DNA from: Prunus persica
Taxonomy: Eukaryota > Streptophyta > Magnoliopsida > Rosales > Rosaceae
Assembly: GCF_000346465.2 (NCBI RefSeq)
Contig: NC_034009.1
Coordinates: 28,106,561-28,170,560, forward strand
Direction: 5' to 3'
DNA length: 64,000 bases
Program-made: the position numbers and the translations under genes
The notes under the pieces: generated by a model
What the model saw: the letters and a program-made list of their open reading frames with translations, nothing else
Told to the model about the DNA's origin: nothing
Database searches by the model: none
In this document: positions 44,740 to 57,684 of the stretch, one piece after another
Position numbering within the stretch: the first letter of the stretch is position 1
Layout: every line of letters begins with the position of its first letter

Positions 44740-45985
44740 GTCCAGTTTTAAAACAAGAAAACTTGTCGTAGGACCCCGACTGTCAGCTTCAGCAGTGGGG
44801 GATGGACAAGTCTTCCAGTGCTCATCTTTTTTATTCTTGATAAGTTATAGAACCCATTGACCATGTTCGTTTTTCTGCCGTTTGCAAGCAATGGCGTTCT
44901 ATGTCCAAACTCTATAATCATGCAACGCAGCAGTGGCGCAATAAACAACTTCCCCCATGCTCTTGATCCCAAACAAGGATGACGACGGTGACTGAGGAAG
45001 GGTGTTGTACAACATTTCTGAAGGAATAATCTACAACAATATTGAATTGCAAGTGCCTTTTAGTAAGAGGAGGTGTGGCTTTAGCCATGGTTGGTTGGCC
45101 ACAGTAGATCCAATAAGGGGTGATCATAACACTCAGTAATCCTTTCACCAAAGCAAATCCCATTCTTCTCCCTCCCCTTATAGGCCGTGTCAGAATATAT
45201 GAAAACTCCTACTACAAGCATTATGTTCGTAAGGTGATTCTTGTCCACTCATTCCGCTCTTAATCCGGAGAATTATGTGGTTGTAGCACTTTACCATAGC
45301 TGGTTCCGGTTGGTTTTCATCAAGGCAGGCCAAAGCTCTTGGACTTACCTCAAGGATGGATGTTTATATGGTGATGTTATATTCTATAAAAATCAAGTAT
45401 ACGCAGTTAGACAACTTGGAGCGATTTGGTCATTTGATGTTTGTAGCAGTGATATTAAAAACTCTTTACAGCTAAAGCTACTCACACATCCAGAGCCATT
45501 CCAAGATTATGGTTTTCATGCATATCTTGCGGAATCAACTAAGGGAGACTTGTTGCATATCCTAAGAAATTATGCGCTAATGGACGGTTTTTTTCAAGCA
45601 TAATAATAGGCGGACTACGGGCTTTGAGGTTTACAAGTGGGTGTTCGAGGATGAAGATGGATCTATTAGGCACAAGGTTGAGTTGAAAAGCATAGGAGAC
45701 GGGGCTCTGTTTGTGGGCGACAATGATTCAATCTCTGTTTTAGCTTCATAGTTTCCTGGATGCTAGTCAAATTCCATATATTACACTGATGATTACACAT
45801 CAAGTTATCCTACATTCGATGGTGACCAAGCATTATGATATGGGTATCTTCAACTTGGAGGACGGAACTATCACACAACCTTACCCTCTACGCACCAATT
45901 CTCAGAGAGCTATTTGGGTTGTGTCACCCTTTCATGGACTATGTCAGCTTCTAGTTCATCTTACATTTCATGGCTTGTCCCTTGA
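44740..45985 (+). pseudogene. F-box/DUF295 protein gene, broken
   Basis: Remnant of an SKIP23-like F-box protein with a DUF295 domain, a plant family of SCF ubiquitin-ligase substrate receptors. F-box part, in two frames: IFFILDKL, then after a stop EPIDHVRFSAVCKQWRSMSK and YNHATQQWRN. Next, LIGRVRIYENSYYKHYVRK, and in another frame the longest intact piece (45241-45603): NPENYVVVALYHSWFRLVFI, GDVIFYKNQVYAVRQLGAIW, GFHAYLAESTKGDLLHILRN. Then VYKWVFEDEDGSIRHKVELK, ALFVGDNDSISVLAS, a stop, and NSIYYTDDYTSSYPTFDGDQ. At least three frame changes and several stops prevent a full product. The order of segments matches an intact family member, so it decayed in place. A CACTA element lies 100 bp downstream. 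Confidence 0.85.
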
Positions 45986-46085
45986 TTAGTTACAATGTTT
46001 TCGGAGGTTTCTCCTTTATTTATGTGTTGTACAATCATAACTCTTTGCTTTAAGTGTTGTTTGATGGACTATGTCGGCTTCTAAT

Positions 46086-49000
46086 CACTACAAGAAAAAC
46101 GTTTATTAATGGCCCACAAGTTGGTCACAAAAAGTATCGATTTTGGTCACTGAATATAGTCCAAATAATGGCGGTCACTAGAAGCTCGTCACAAATTCTA
46201 TTTATTGGCCAACATCCAAATATTGGTCACTGAAATGCAAACAATTAATGACTACCTCTATTAGTCGCTAATGAAAATGCTATTAGCGACCGCAAATTTC
46301 ATCACTGAAGGCTATAATTTGGTCACTAAATGTATGTAGAACAATTGGTGACTAATTTACAATTGTTTGGTCACTTATTAACACTATGAAATGACATCTA
46401 TTTTTTTTTTTTTCATGAATAGTCTACTAAAGATAAAATCCTGATACCCAACACAAAGTGTATCATATATCATTCCAAAAACTAGATATGAATCAACATT
46501 TCTCTCACAAATTCACAAGACATACATCTCTCAAAAACAAAATCTAATGTATTTCAACCAGCACATCTCTTGCTCAATATCTCATGTCTGACCACACCTT
46601 CTCTAACTGCTTCCTGAACCTGCATGAAAAAATTGAAGTAATTTCGACCATCAGAACACAAACAAATTAGAGAGTCTAAACATAATTGTACAATGTCCAG
46701 TAGAAGGGTTTATACTAGGATTGTTAAAAGGAATAAAAGACTTCAACTGCGCATAATATCTACATGACCATATTTATTGAGTAAAATTCAGAAAGAAAGC
46801 CTACAAGTAACAACTAAACTGAATCTTTCACGCAATTAATTCAAAACATGAAGAATTTGTATACTAATAAAAATCCTGCAAATTAATGAACTGTTTGGAT
46901 TAGTAATTGCATACCTTTAGTGTTGATGTCCCCTTTTAAAGTAGAAGTGAGCTACTGGGGAAGACTCAGACAGTTCATTATCCTGATGTATCACAATGCA
47001 CCTAAGCAGAGCAGGATCATATCTTTCAAAAGTGAGGTTCATGCTTTTGAGCAGTGTGCTGTAAGATGGTAGCAATGGAAGATATGAGAAGATTAAGCAT
47101 TGTACATGAAAAATAACATGTGTTAAGTAAAAGGTTCACAATCCTAAATTTCCCTAAACTTGAATGAAATCAGTAATGACTTATAATTCTTATGAGTGTG
47201 TTGTCTCATAAAAGAACCACAATCCTAAATTGGCTTTTGCTAGTTAAAAAAATATTAAAATGTGTTAGGTAAATTTAACCACAAGACTAGCGGTCGAAAT
47301 GCAATTACATACAAAACACAATGCAAAGAAAAGAACCTGAAACACAAGTTATTTTCTAATAATAAAATTAGCACAACTCGCACCAATTACTCAAGCCAAA
47401 ACTAACAATCAACCTTATGTTCTGCATCCTCAATTAGAATAAGTTTATCCATTGTTGAGAAGGACCCTCTTGATGCTTTGCTATGTATTAATACTTATAA
47501 GCCCATTCCTACAAACACAACCAAATACAATGAACCTACTGCTCAAAAAACCCTTCTCTATTGTCTACCATACACATATTTCAGCTAAACATGCAGATCA
47601 AATCACTAATCTACACTCACCTTGGATACGCTAACAGATATTCTATGTATGGATGGCCAATGATGAAAACAAAAATATAGAATCTGCATACCATCAATGA
47701 ATAATAGAATGATATTACTGATTCTTTCATAAGAAAATGAAAAATAAACCAAAAAAATTATATACAATCGTTATATTCATGAAACACAGAACTGATATAG
47801 AAATAATGACTGAACCACGTATGTGCGGATGCAGAGCAAATGACATTTTGATTAAAGAATTGTATATACAGCAATAATAAAAAAAATCATGAAACTTGAA
47901 ACTTAAATCAGAGCTATATCTCAAATCAAAGATAATTAAGACTTCAGTTAAGCATAAAAACAATCTGATGAACAAACCTTCAACTTCCCATAGTTGAGCC
48001 AAAAACAGGACTGGATGAAAGACATGTTGAAAAGAAACATATAATAAGAACAAAATAGGAGAAGAAATCGAAAGAACAAAATAGTATTGTTCCATCTTCC
48101 CAAAATAGTATTAACATAACTCTTAAGATGATATTTCCTGATCAAATAACTATTTCACATCCACTACTAATTGACATTTGGCAATTTCATATCCCAAAAA
48201 ATGACAGAGTTCCATAGCAATTCAGCACATCAAGCATAAGTTCCATAACACCCATGTAGTAGCTGAACTTCTTAACCTCACACGCTCAAGAGATGATATT
48301 AAACGGGCAAAAGATGGTTGCCCATACCACACAAAGCATTATTATATTTAAAAAATAAAACAATTTGAGCAAGAATAAAACTCCAAGAGAGTATAAGCAA
48401 AAGTCACCAATAAGAGTAAAGAAAAAGGCAGCATCAAGATGAAAACCAAACAGCCAGAGATCCAAGATTTCTTACCAGAGGAGCTCATGCTCTTAAAAGG
48501 TGCTTTCAGAATAGGATCTCACCAGCTCAAGGTCGTATCTCAAAATCGAAGCATCTGCAACACCAATTAGGAAGTTAGGGCATCAAGCTTTTGGGAATCA
48601 CAACTCAAAATCGAAATCTCGTCAAGCTCATCACATAATTTTAGCATGATTTCATAGCAATCACACCATTCCGTCTCTGCAGTTTTCGAAACCCCAAGCC
48701 GTGCATGCATTGCTTAGATTTGAAAACTTGTGTTAAAACTGAAATCAAACTCAGATTCCAGAAAGGAACCAATATCAAAAGCAAATGAATAACTAACAAT
48801 CACAATGCAAAATACCAGAGCGATCTTTGAGCGATTTGTTGAAAACCAGCGGAAATGTTTGTGCCCAATCGTACAAACCAAAGCCAATTCTTAGCCTGAC
48901 CAAAAGACAAGGCTAATCGAACGAAAAAGTAAAGTAATCTTCTACGTTAACTCCATGGTTCAAATTGGAGCAGAGAATTTTGGGGAAGAAGCTACTATAG

Positions 49001-49344
49001 TTTTCTCTCGACAAAAGTAAAGGCTGAACTTTCTCAGATTTAGAATTTTGGGGAAGAAGATACTGTAGTTGACGGAAGAAAGGAAAGCACTATTTTTAAA
49101 ATTCTAAAAAAGGTCATTAAAGCCTTAAACATTCGTTTGATAATTTTTTATTTATTTACTTGGTGGTCACTAATAATAAAACAACATTGGGCTGGTTTAA
49201 AAACAAGCAATTCCCAGTGACCAAACTGGAACAGATTTTAAAAATTGGTGACTAAACACTAGAAAAAAAGCGTAAAACGTCCCTGAAGAATTAGTGACCC
49301 GGTCACTGGGAATTTGGTCACTGCTGACCTTTTTTCTTGTAGTG
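46086..49344. mobile_element. CACTA (En/Spm) DNA transposon, non-autonomous, 3.26 kb
   Basis: Starts CACTACAAGAAAAA and ends TTTTTTCTTGTAGTG, perfect CACTA-type ends, with the 3-bp target duplication AAT at 46083-46085 and 49345-49347. Both ends carry many short subterminal repeats of TTGGTCACT in either orientation (within 46086-46380 and 49150-49330), the likely transposase-binding array. No TNP2-type transposase frame is visible. The interior holds a possible spliced minus-strand gene fragment (listed separately). Confidence 0.92.
46917..47058 (-). pseudogene. Exon-like segment inside the CACTA element, captured gene candidate
   Basis: After a CTTACAG acceptor the minus strand is open for 46 codons (TLLKSMNLTFERYDPALLRC, IVIHQDNELSESSPVAHFYF, KRGHQH-stop), unlike the surrounding stop-rich DNA. 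Upstream on the same strand, 48488-48476 reads ATG AGC TCC TCT G|GTAAGA, a plausible first exon and donor. This suggests a transcription unit in minus orientation in the element, either a captured host gene piece or an element-specific gene. I do not recognise the family. Confidence 0.35.
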
Positions 49345-50619
49345 AATTAATCTTACAATTAATAGAAGTTGTGTTTTTGGAATTTTAATTTAAATGAGGG
49401 ATAAGCTAATGGGCATTTTTAAAGGTTTTAGCTAATTCACATATTTAAACCATGTATGTTTAAATGTTTTCAAAAACTGTTTGATGTATTCTCATATCTT
49501 GAAAATACAAATTCATTTTTGAAAAACTATTTGAAGAAACGTCACCATATGAGCTCTAAGTATATGAGACTGTTCAACCTGAAATTGCTTCGCATTTGTT
49601 TTTATGTAATTGTCCTTGAATCAAAATATAGAAGACTTACATATACCAGGTGTAATTCTTTATCGGCGGATGAAGAAATTTACCAAGTTTAACTCCTTAT
49701 CAAGAGAAGGTTGGTTTAGTACATAAGAGCTTTCGAAATTGTTTGGTGAGGAGGAGGAGGCCAAATAAGCCCCAGACAGGCTCAAGTAAACAGTAGCCTC
49801 AGTGAAAAGGAACAGTCTTGAGATAGAAATTTTGTACGAAGGCCCAAAGACTAGTCAGCATTCCCCTATGAACCTCGACACTTGTCTTTAACAGAGGTGG
49901 ATGAGTTTTCAAGTCAAATTCAAACAATTAGTGGAGTGTGGGCTACTCAATATTATTATTTCCTGCTTTGGGCAACAGATATTGACCAAAAAAACTTCCA
50001 TACCGAATCTCACGTGTAATTATGTTGCACAGTGAAACCAGTTAATACGGTATTGGATTAATTATATACACCCCTTGACTTGTGAATAGGGACTGCTTTG
50101 AGTGTGGATTGGATTATCACATCATGTTACTTGTTTCAGCAGCAGAAAAATAAGCAAATATGCTTGAGAAGTTGTGGACTCTTATCCCACAAAATAGTAA
50201 GTACTATTTAAGACAGTTCCAAACGGCTAAAGCCCATGTGCATTGCATTGCATTGCATTGCATGAATTCTCTCCCACTAAGATTCTGCTGATGGGGAAAG
50301 CATGTTTTAACAGTTTCCATCATGAATGCATTGGGAGATATATATACATATGCTTGCTTGGTGTTCGGTTGCAGAATTTGTGCCTCAGTTTCAGTCCCCG
50401 TGGGAAAAGGATGTTCCAAACAGTTCCAATTCCTCTGTTCTTGTCTTTGTTTGCCTCATCATTTCATCATCATCCCCATTTTATTCTAACTACTCTTTTT
50501 CCCAATTATTATTTTTAAACAAGTACAAGATTTGAAAACACACAAAACTTAAGTTAATTCGATCTTCATTTTCTTGAGGTCCATGGAATTCCTAACATGA
50601 AACCATAGGAAAATATGGG

Positions 50620-50655
<36 letters not shown>

Positions 50656-50933
50656 ACAAATGTGACATGTCAATTTGTGACAATAATCTAATTTATTTGT
50701 TTCACCTTTTGGCAAGGGTCTCATGCGAGAGTTTGGGGGGTACATAGAAAAAGATGGTGGGATATGACTTAAAGGGACTGATGCAGATTCTTCAATGTCA
50801 GCGAGAACTAAAACAACAATCCTTTCTCTTTTACCTCTAATGGCTTCATAGTTTTCTTGGACCACAACCACATTGAGCCCCTTTTCTGATGATTAAGTGA
50901 AAAACCCTTTTCAGCTTTTCTTGGCTTCTAACT
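49345..50933. other. Intergenic, 3' of the MYB gene
   Basis: No supported gene. A pentanucleotide repeat (ATTGC)n lies at about 50240-50262 and a GA tract at 50621-50655, which may be in the MYB 3' UTR or just beyond it. Confidence 0.5.
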
Positions 50934-52762
50934 TCATGTGGCTCCTACCCCAAGAAAATCAATGAATGGTGGTGGAAGGGTCTCATGGTGGCTGCCACCA
51001 ACTCTGTCCTCATCTGCAGCAGCAGCAGCTGATGGTGAGGGTTTGCTGGCTGAAACTTGACGTGGTGATGCTGATACTGATGAATCTGAGTAACTGTGAA
51101 GAAGGTTGTGGTAGTTTGCCTGTTGCATTGCCATCATGTATGGTTGATGGTGAGGATGCAGGTTACATAAATGACCCTCAATATCACTTGAACTATCCCA
51201 AGATCTGCTCTGGCTCACCATCCCCATCACCCCCTCATTCCTCTTGGTACCTGCAAAACACAGCCAGAGAAAGTATTGTAACTTATTGTGTGTGCGCGAG
51301 AGAGAGAGTTTTAGGCACTAGAAAGGTGACCAATTAAGAAGGGTTGCATTATTCTGGAAAATAGAAGGTTGAGGCCTCGGATCAACAAAGAACAAGACAA
51401 TGAGGCAAGCTTGTAAAACGGGGAGCCAATAAAGAAACAGCTCAAAAACCAAAGATGCACGAACAGAAAGAATCGTGAGAAAGGAAATGAGGGATCCTGA
51501 ATGACATACCGGGGAAGAATTCGAAAGGAAGGACTTTTTTGCTTGGGATTGTTTCTTCTTCTTCCGCACTGGTCATGTTGGGTGAGCCATTTGAGCCATA
51601 ATAGTCAACCCCCCAACCAACAACACCATTATAGCTTGTTCCATATGAGAAAGGAGATAAAGTGCTATTGCTGAGACCTCCATTGTGGGGGAGATTGAGA
51701 CTACAATAAGATGGAGGCTCTGTACTCCTTGAGACATTGAAGCTTGGATCTTCCTCCATTCTTCTGTAAACAGTTTGACTGAGCTTCCTCCTCCTGTAAG
51801 CACTGGATTGTTCTCTGTACTTCCTGGCCATTATAACATGCCAATGGTTCTTGACAGCATTATCAGTTCTTCCAGGAAAGAGCCTAGCTATCATGGCCCA
51901 TTTGTTTCCATATACTCTATGAGCTTGCATTAGTCTATCTTCTTCTTCTTCAGTAAAAGCTCTTCTGTTGATCCTTGGGTCCAACTGGTTAAACCATCTT
52001 AGTCTACAGCTCTTACCTTTTGAACATAGACAAACACAGAGAGATGTGTTAAAGATCAGAATAAACACTAAAAAGCAAAAGAGAGAAGAAAAAAATGGAA
52101 CAGAAAACATACCTATGGACAAAAGGACTAAAAAATTCTTACTTCTTACCTGATCTTCCTTCCAACTTCTCTGCTATGAGGTTCCAATTCTGAGGGCCAT
52201 AAAGAGCGACAAGTTCCTTGAGCTTGGAATCTTCTGCAGGCCTCCAATGCCCTCTGGCACAATGTTTTGACTGCCCACTTTCTGTTTCCTTCCCACCAAT
52301 CACCACATTCTCATTAGGGTACTTCTCATGGTTTATTAGGTTGGCTTTCTGATCATTCATACAAGTCTGATTATTTTCCCCACTCTCATGATCACTGCTG
52401 CTATCTGAGCCCTTACCGTCACCAATGTCAGTGTTGTGGTGGTAGTCCTCAGAGCTTCTGTTGTTGCAGTTCCCCATAGGAGGAAAACCCCAAAACCCCC
52501 TCCCATTTTCCACTTCAGAAAGCTTTGAGATATAGCTACTCTCCTGAGAAGAAACAGATGAAACAACGCCATAGTTGGAACTAAGTGAAAGAGAGCCCAT
52601 ATCTGCATAAACCATTCCCATTGAACAAGAGGGAGAAGAAGAGGAAAAGGAGGGAGCAGAGGAGAAGCAGCTGAAGGCATTTGGGTTTTCTGTTACATAT
52701 ATAGCCCCATTGTTTGCCATGCCTTCATTTCCTTTCTTGTCACAAATGCTAATGGTTAACAT
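50934..52762 (-). CDS. R2R3-MYB transcription factor, LOF1/MYB117-MYB105 group, 478 aa
   Basis: Three exons on the minus strand: 52762..52150, 52016..51510, 51250..50934; 478 aa. R2 repeat ~167-218 (ARGHWRPAEDSKLKELVALY, YGPQNWNLIAEKLEGRS|GKS) and R3 ~219-269 (NRRAFTEEEEDRLMQAHRVY, GNKWAMIARLFPGRTDNAVK, NHWHVIMARKYRE). The recognition-helix Trp residues are kept (first of R3 replaced by Phe, as usual). This repeat signature is subgroup 21. LOF1/MYB117 sets organ boundaries and axillary meristems in Arabidopsis; MYB105 is its paralogue. Long Ser-rich N-terminal and His/Ser-rich C-terminal regions make it longer than the Arabidopsis proteins. A second ATG (MANNGA, residue 15) is an alternative start. 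It lies next to the CDF gene block as in Arabidopsis. Confidence 0.92.
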
Positions 52763-55700
52763 CGAACTGTTACAAAGTCATCTTATAATGGCCTTGAAAA
52801 GAGGGAAAAACAATCGACTGTGGAAATAAAAATTATTATAGCACAAAAATGACAGACAGCTGGTGGAAGAGAAAGGACTTGTTTTGCAGTGTTGCAAGAA
52901 GGAAAACTAGAAACAGCAAAAATAGCAAATAGTGTTCAGAAACCTACACTACACGGCCTCTCATCTCAGTCTCACTGACTCTGTCTGTATAGGGAGTTGG
53001 AGGAGAGAGACAGAGAGAGAAGTGCTTTTAAGTAGTTAACAACCCTGACGACCCTGACCCTATAATTTAACAAGCTCCTTGTATTATTTTACTATTATTC
53101 TCTCTCTTTCTTTAACAAATCCCACATCACTCACACGTGTGAAACTTCTCTCTCTCTCTCTCTCTCCATTCATGTTCATGGGGTTGAAGTTGAAGGTTCT
53201 TGCTTAAGGCTGTCTCTCTCAAGATTGACAAGAAAGACTCTTAATGTGATGTGTGCTAGCTTGGGCTTGTGCAGGGCTAAGACAATCCTTTCTTTTCAAA
53301 CCACAGATAGAAGAGCACTTTGACACAAGAGCCCCTCCTTCTGTTGAACACTAGTAAAGAAGAAGGTAGGCCAGCCAGCCAGCAAGCCCTCCATCCATCT
53401 TCAGCAGCACTCAGCAAACCTCCTTTTTAACTAGAGTTGAAGGCTGTTTACCTTGGGTTGCAGTTAACCACCTGAAGTTGACCTAACGACCATCACCACC
53501 GAACACTTTGGCCATGAATTTGCTTTGATTTTCATGTCCCTTCTTTCACAACTATTATAACAGTCCGAAAAGGCCACTTCCTTAACGTCATTCTAAACCC
53601 CACCTCCCCACCTGTTTCTCTGTCTCTTTTAGAATAGAGGGTTCATGTACTTTGAGGAGACATCAATTTTATTTTTTGTATCAGATATAATTCAAGCTTC
53701 TAATGACCTTGAATAATTGGTTAAACTTTTAATGTCTAACTAGACTCATTTCTTATTACCCTTACCCTTACCCTAAGAAATAATAGCAGATATCAACAAT
53801 AAATACTAACATGTATAAAATAATGGAAGGAAACTTCGGTCTTATTTTTAGTTTTCACTCTCTGGAAAACCCAGTTGCAGACGTTTCATTTATTGTATGT
53901 CATAGTTTTCACAGGAATGTACTATCTAGGCTTTGAAGAAGTGAGCAGTTTGGGTCAAAATCTTTGAACATCCTGACTCTGCATAATATGATAATTCAAA
54001 AGAAAACAAAAACCCATCACAGAATACAGATACACAACTCATAAAAAGATCGAGAGAGTAGATCAGTTAGACCCTCATTTGGTTTTTTTTACTATTCTAT
54101 TAATGAATGGTCCTCACCATCTGGAGTTTGCTTGAATTTTTCAATTCCTCTACAAAACTCTCCTAGTCAGTTTGTACATACATACCACAGGGGTCCCAGC
54201 AAAGCCAAATTACTCATGCACGTTTGTGTGTCACTATTCTCCCCTTTCCCTGTACAGGTTCATGCCTGTAGCATTTAAGATGTATGTATATAATGCATGT
54301 GAACATGCTTATGAGATCCCTGTGTTCTTTTGATGTCATCATATCCCACATTGGGAACCTGCAAGACAAACAAATTTCTCTTTAGCCTTGTCATATTCAT
54401 CCACATAACAACAGTATAAATAAAATGACTAAAACAAAGTTTACAGCATTCTCAAATATTAAACTTCAATTAAGATGGCCATTATTACCAATGGGTTCCT
54501 CTATTTGAGGAGAATAACTTGCACGTCACGGGGATAACATTGTTTTGCTATTATCATTCAATCATGTTCCGCTATGATATATAAGTTTTGCTCCTATCTC
54601 TGAGCCTACAGATGACATGAAGGATTAGTTATGAGTTAGCAGACAATGTTACTAACTGGGGACATGAGAGAGGAGAAGGGGCTAATAGAAACTCTCCAAA
54701 ATCCAAAAGACCCCCCATTTGTTACATCTTTCAAAAAACAATAGATCACTCGGTCTCCAACTTTTCAGACCAGATGGGAAGAGAAGTGAAAAAGCATGTG
54801 TGTGGGTGTGTGGGTGTGTGGGTGTGTGGGCATTCAATATTGACAGGTAAAAATGAACAGTACTTGGTGTACAGAATATATTGTTCCCATCATCATATCT
54901 CCCTCATATTATCTGCCTGCCTTCTCTCACTCACCTCTGCTTTCTTTTGTTGTCTTCTTCCTCTGCCAGTCTGCCCCTCCCACTCCCACGTGTGCCCCCA
55001 TGTTTGCACGTGTAGAACCAAGGTAAGAGATCTGAGGCCCTTCGCATGAATTATTGAGGACCTTTCTTACCTTGTTACCCATAAAAATTGCAGTAACCAG
55101 GATGTGGCATGTAAAAACTTGTACGCAAGTAAAATTCAATGATGATTTAATTTTCACATACACACCAAGCATAGACGATTGCAGGAAGTTTCTATAAAAA
55201 TATATCTTTATTCATTGATTTATAAGCATGTTGTTTTGAAAAGTAGTGCAATTTCGACAAAGAATACAGAAGAAAAAGAAAAAGACTTGTGTCATATGAT
55301 GAAACTTGGATTAAAAAGCACGCAATAATTGTGCTGCAGCATCAAATATTCATATAGAAGGAAGAAGGCAAATCAGAGATATGAAAGTCACAGATTGAAG
55401 TTTTTTTTTTTCTTTTTTTCTTTCCCTAAAGCTAGCTATAGCCCTATAGGACTCGGTCAAACTGTTCTAAATTACCATCTGTATATATATAAATGCAACC
55501 TCAGATCTTATACTTAAATTCCTGTTGTACGTGTTGAATTAATGCAGAAAAGATGTCTCCATAGGCACAGGCCTGATGTTCATTAACTCTAGACATCTTT
55601 TCATGTAAACATCTTATCATTTATAATGTTGTTTTTCTTTGGATGTCAATATTTTTTATAACTTGGTAGGGAGCATAACAAATTGTGCATATGAGACAGT

Positions 55701-55773
55701 GAGGTTTTCTTGTAAAAGGAACGAGAAATCAAAAACTCCCCCAAGCTGATGAACATGTGGTTGAGTTTGTTAT

Positions 55774-55775
<2 letters not shown>
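52763..55775. promoter_or_regulatory. Upstream region of the MYB gene and intergenic DNA
   Basis: The MYB leader and promoter lie just above 52763, with CT tracts at 53147-53166. Farther on is a GTGTGTGG minisatellite (54797-54830). No coding frame supported; a 91-codon frame at 54774-55049 is largely this repeat and was rejected. Confidence 0.45.
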
Positions 55776-55808
<33 letters not shown>

Positions 55809-57648
55809 AAGTAAAAAGAACATGCTTTTGGGATGACCAATGTAAGACATGGGAATAGGCTGGCTCATCGTCATCATCTAATAAGGCAGCCAGAAATGCA
55901 TGAAAGGAAAGGAGTCACAAAGGTCGATGATACAGATGGCCCACCACATAAATTGTAGGACTGTGCCATAAGATTCTATGAAGCTGTTCCCTTGGAACTA
56001 CATGAAAAGGAAAACCACTGGTGTCTCAGTTCCTATAGGTTAATAGGTAGATATATTTCATAAATAAATAATAATTGATGTAGCAATTCAAAGGTGGTGC
56101 TAAAGAGAGGAAGATTGTAATTAAGAATATAAGAAAACATCAAGCATAGGAATAAAAAATTCAACCTCATTTCATTGTCCATTTCTCTCTATTTCTTTAC
56201 TCGTATCACTTGAGAGAGAGAGAAAAGGGTCAATAAAACGAAAATAGAGAAGTATTTCTCAACATATAGAGATGTAAGTTGGATATAAGCATGGAAGTCA
56301 GCCAAGCAAGCCAACTTTGTCTGAGGACACAAGGACATCCATGATATGGAATTCCCTCACCCACAGCATGTGATTGGATTGGAAACAGTTATTGGAGAGG
56401 GTTGTCTGGAAAATTGACCAAAATATTTATTTCCTGTCTGTGTTAAATTAAAACACAAGACTTCAGATTAAGGGGTTCGATTACTCTGTTTTATTTTTCA
56501 CCCTAGTAGTAGAATATGGTGGGTTTTCAGTTTTAGCAATGAATTAATGCATATAAAATGTGTAAAGACTGCTCCAAAATCTACCTGACTTTCTGTCCCT
56601 GTTTTCAGCACATTGATGGAGGGGCATTGCGCCTATTAAATTATAATGTTACTTTTCCGCAATTGGTTGAATTTGAGAATTACAAATGAACTAGTTGTGA
56701 ATCATTGTAATGGAAATGTGTTTAATTAACACTGGTTTTGGAAGGTTTGGCCATTATTGTGGTCAAAATAAGATCTTTCCACATAAAATTTTCTGATTTA
56801 CGTATATAATGTATAGAAAGATTTCATTGAGGGATCTGGACATTTTTGTAGGGCTCATTTTATATTGTATTTAACTAATTCAAACAGTCTATATTTTAGA
56901 TAATCATTCAACTATCATCTCCACAAAAAATCACTTGAATCTGATATCGTTTGACTATTCAATTGTGTTATTAAAATTTTAGTACTTTCTTGATGTACGT
57001 ATTTATAGATTTTGTATGATACAATTGGATGTCGAAACGTTTACCAATTTGTTTAATTTTTTGCAAAGATAATCTATAAATGTATACTTAAAAAATAGAT
57101 GGTTTGGATCGTTGGAGAAAAATTTGTAAAGTACCCTAAAGGGTATTCTTCAAATAAAATTATTTAAGAGATCCCTCAATATAATAGGAATCAAACTCTG
57201 ATATTACGTTAGACAACCACTAACTTCGAAAACTTAATCTGACAACTAAAACTTGAAAGACACATGCCTCCATTCCAAACATTTCGTGGTTTAATTAAAC
57301 AAGATAAAGATGCATTATGATCTAGAGTGTTTTTGGAGAGTAACAAATTTCCATGATTGAACCCAACGAACAAACCATAAACTTATTTCTTTCTTGTCTG
57401 GTGTGTGTGAGTGATTAGGAGTTAACAATGGTGTCAACTATGCATGGATGCATGAATGTGCATGCAATACATGGATGATGATGATGGTATGTTGGGGAAG
57501 TGGATACCCCTCAAGTAATTGTGCAACAGAAGCCTAAGAACCAACCAAGTCTACAACCTCTCCAGTCAATCAGGATTGAAGCTAGCTATCAAATTACTAT
57601 TGTGTGCTCAGTACTACGATAAAGCTAGCTACAACTCTACTTCCATGA

Positions 57649-57684
<36 letters not shown>

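Noticed and set aside
123..46000. RNase T2 genes plus an F-box gene in one window, suggesting a self-incompatibility S-locus
   Set aside because: The RNases look like the RNS1/RNS3 class with no hypervariable region, and the F-box remnant is of the DUF295/SKIP23 type, 40 kb away. Synteny with Arabidopsis RNS3 explains them better.
50204..50535. Overlapping frames on both strands at 50.2-50.5 kb
   Set aside because: They include the ATTGC pentanucleotide repeat and lack any domain or signal.
53757..53775. Telomere-like CCCTTACCCTTACCCTAA
   Set aside because: Only three imperfect units and not the plant CCCTAAA repeat.
54774..55049. 91-codon frame with Cys/Val repeats
   Set aside because: It is the translation of a GTGTGTGG minisatellite and adjoining low-complexity DNA.
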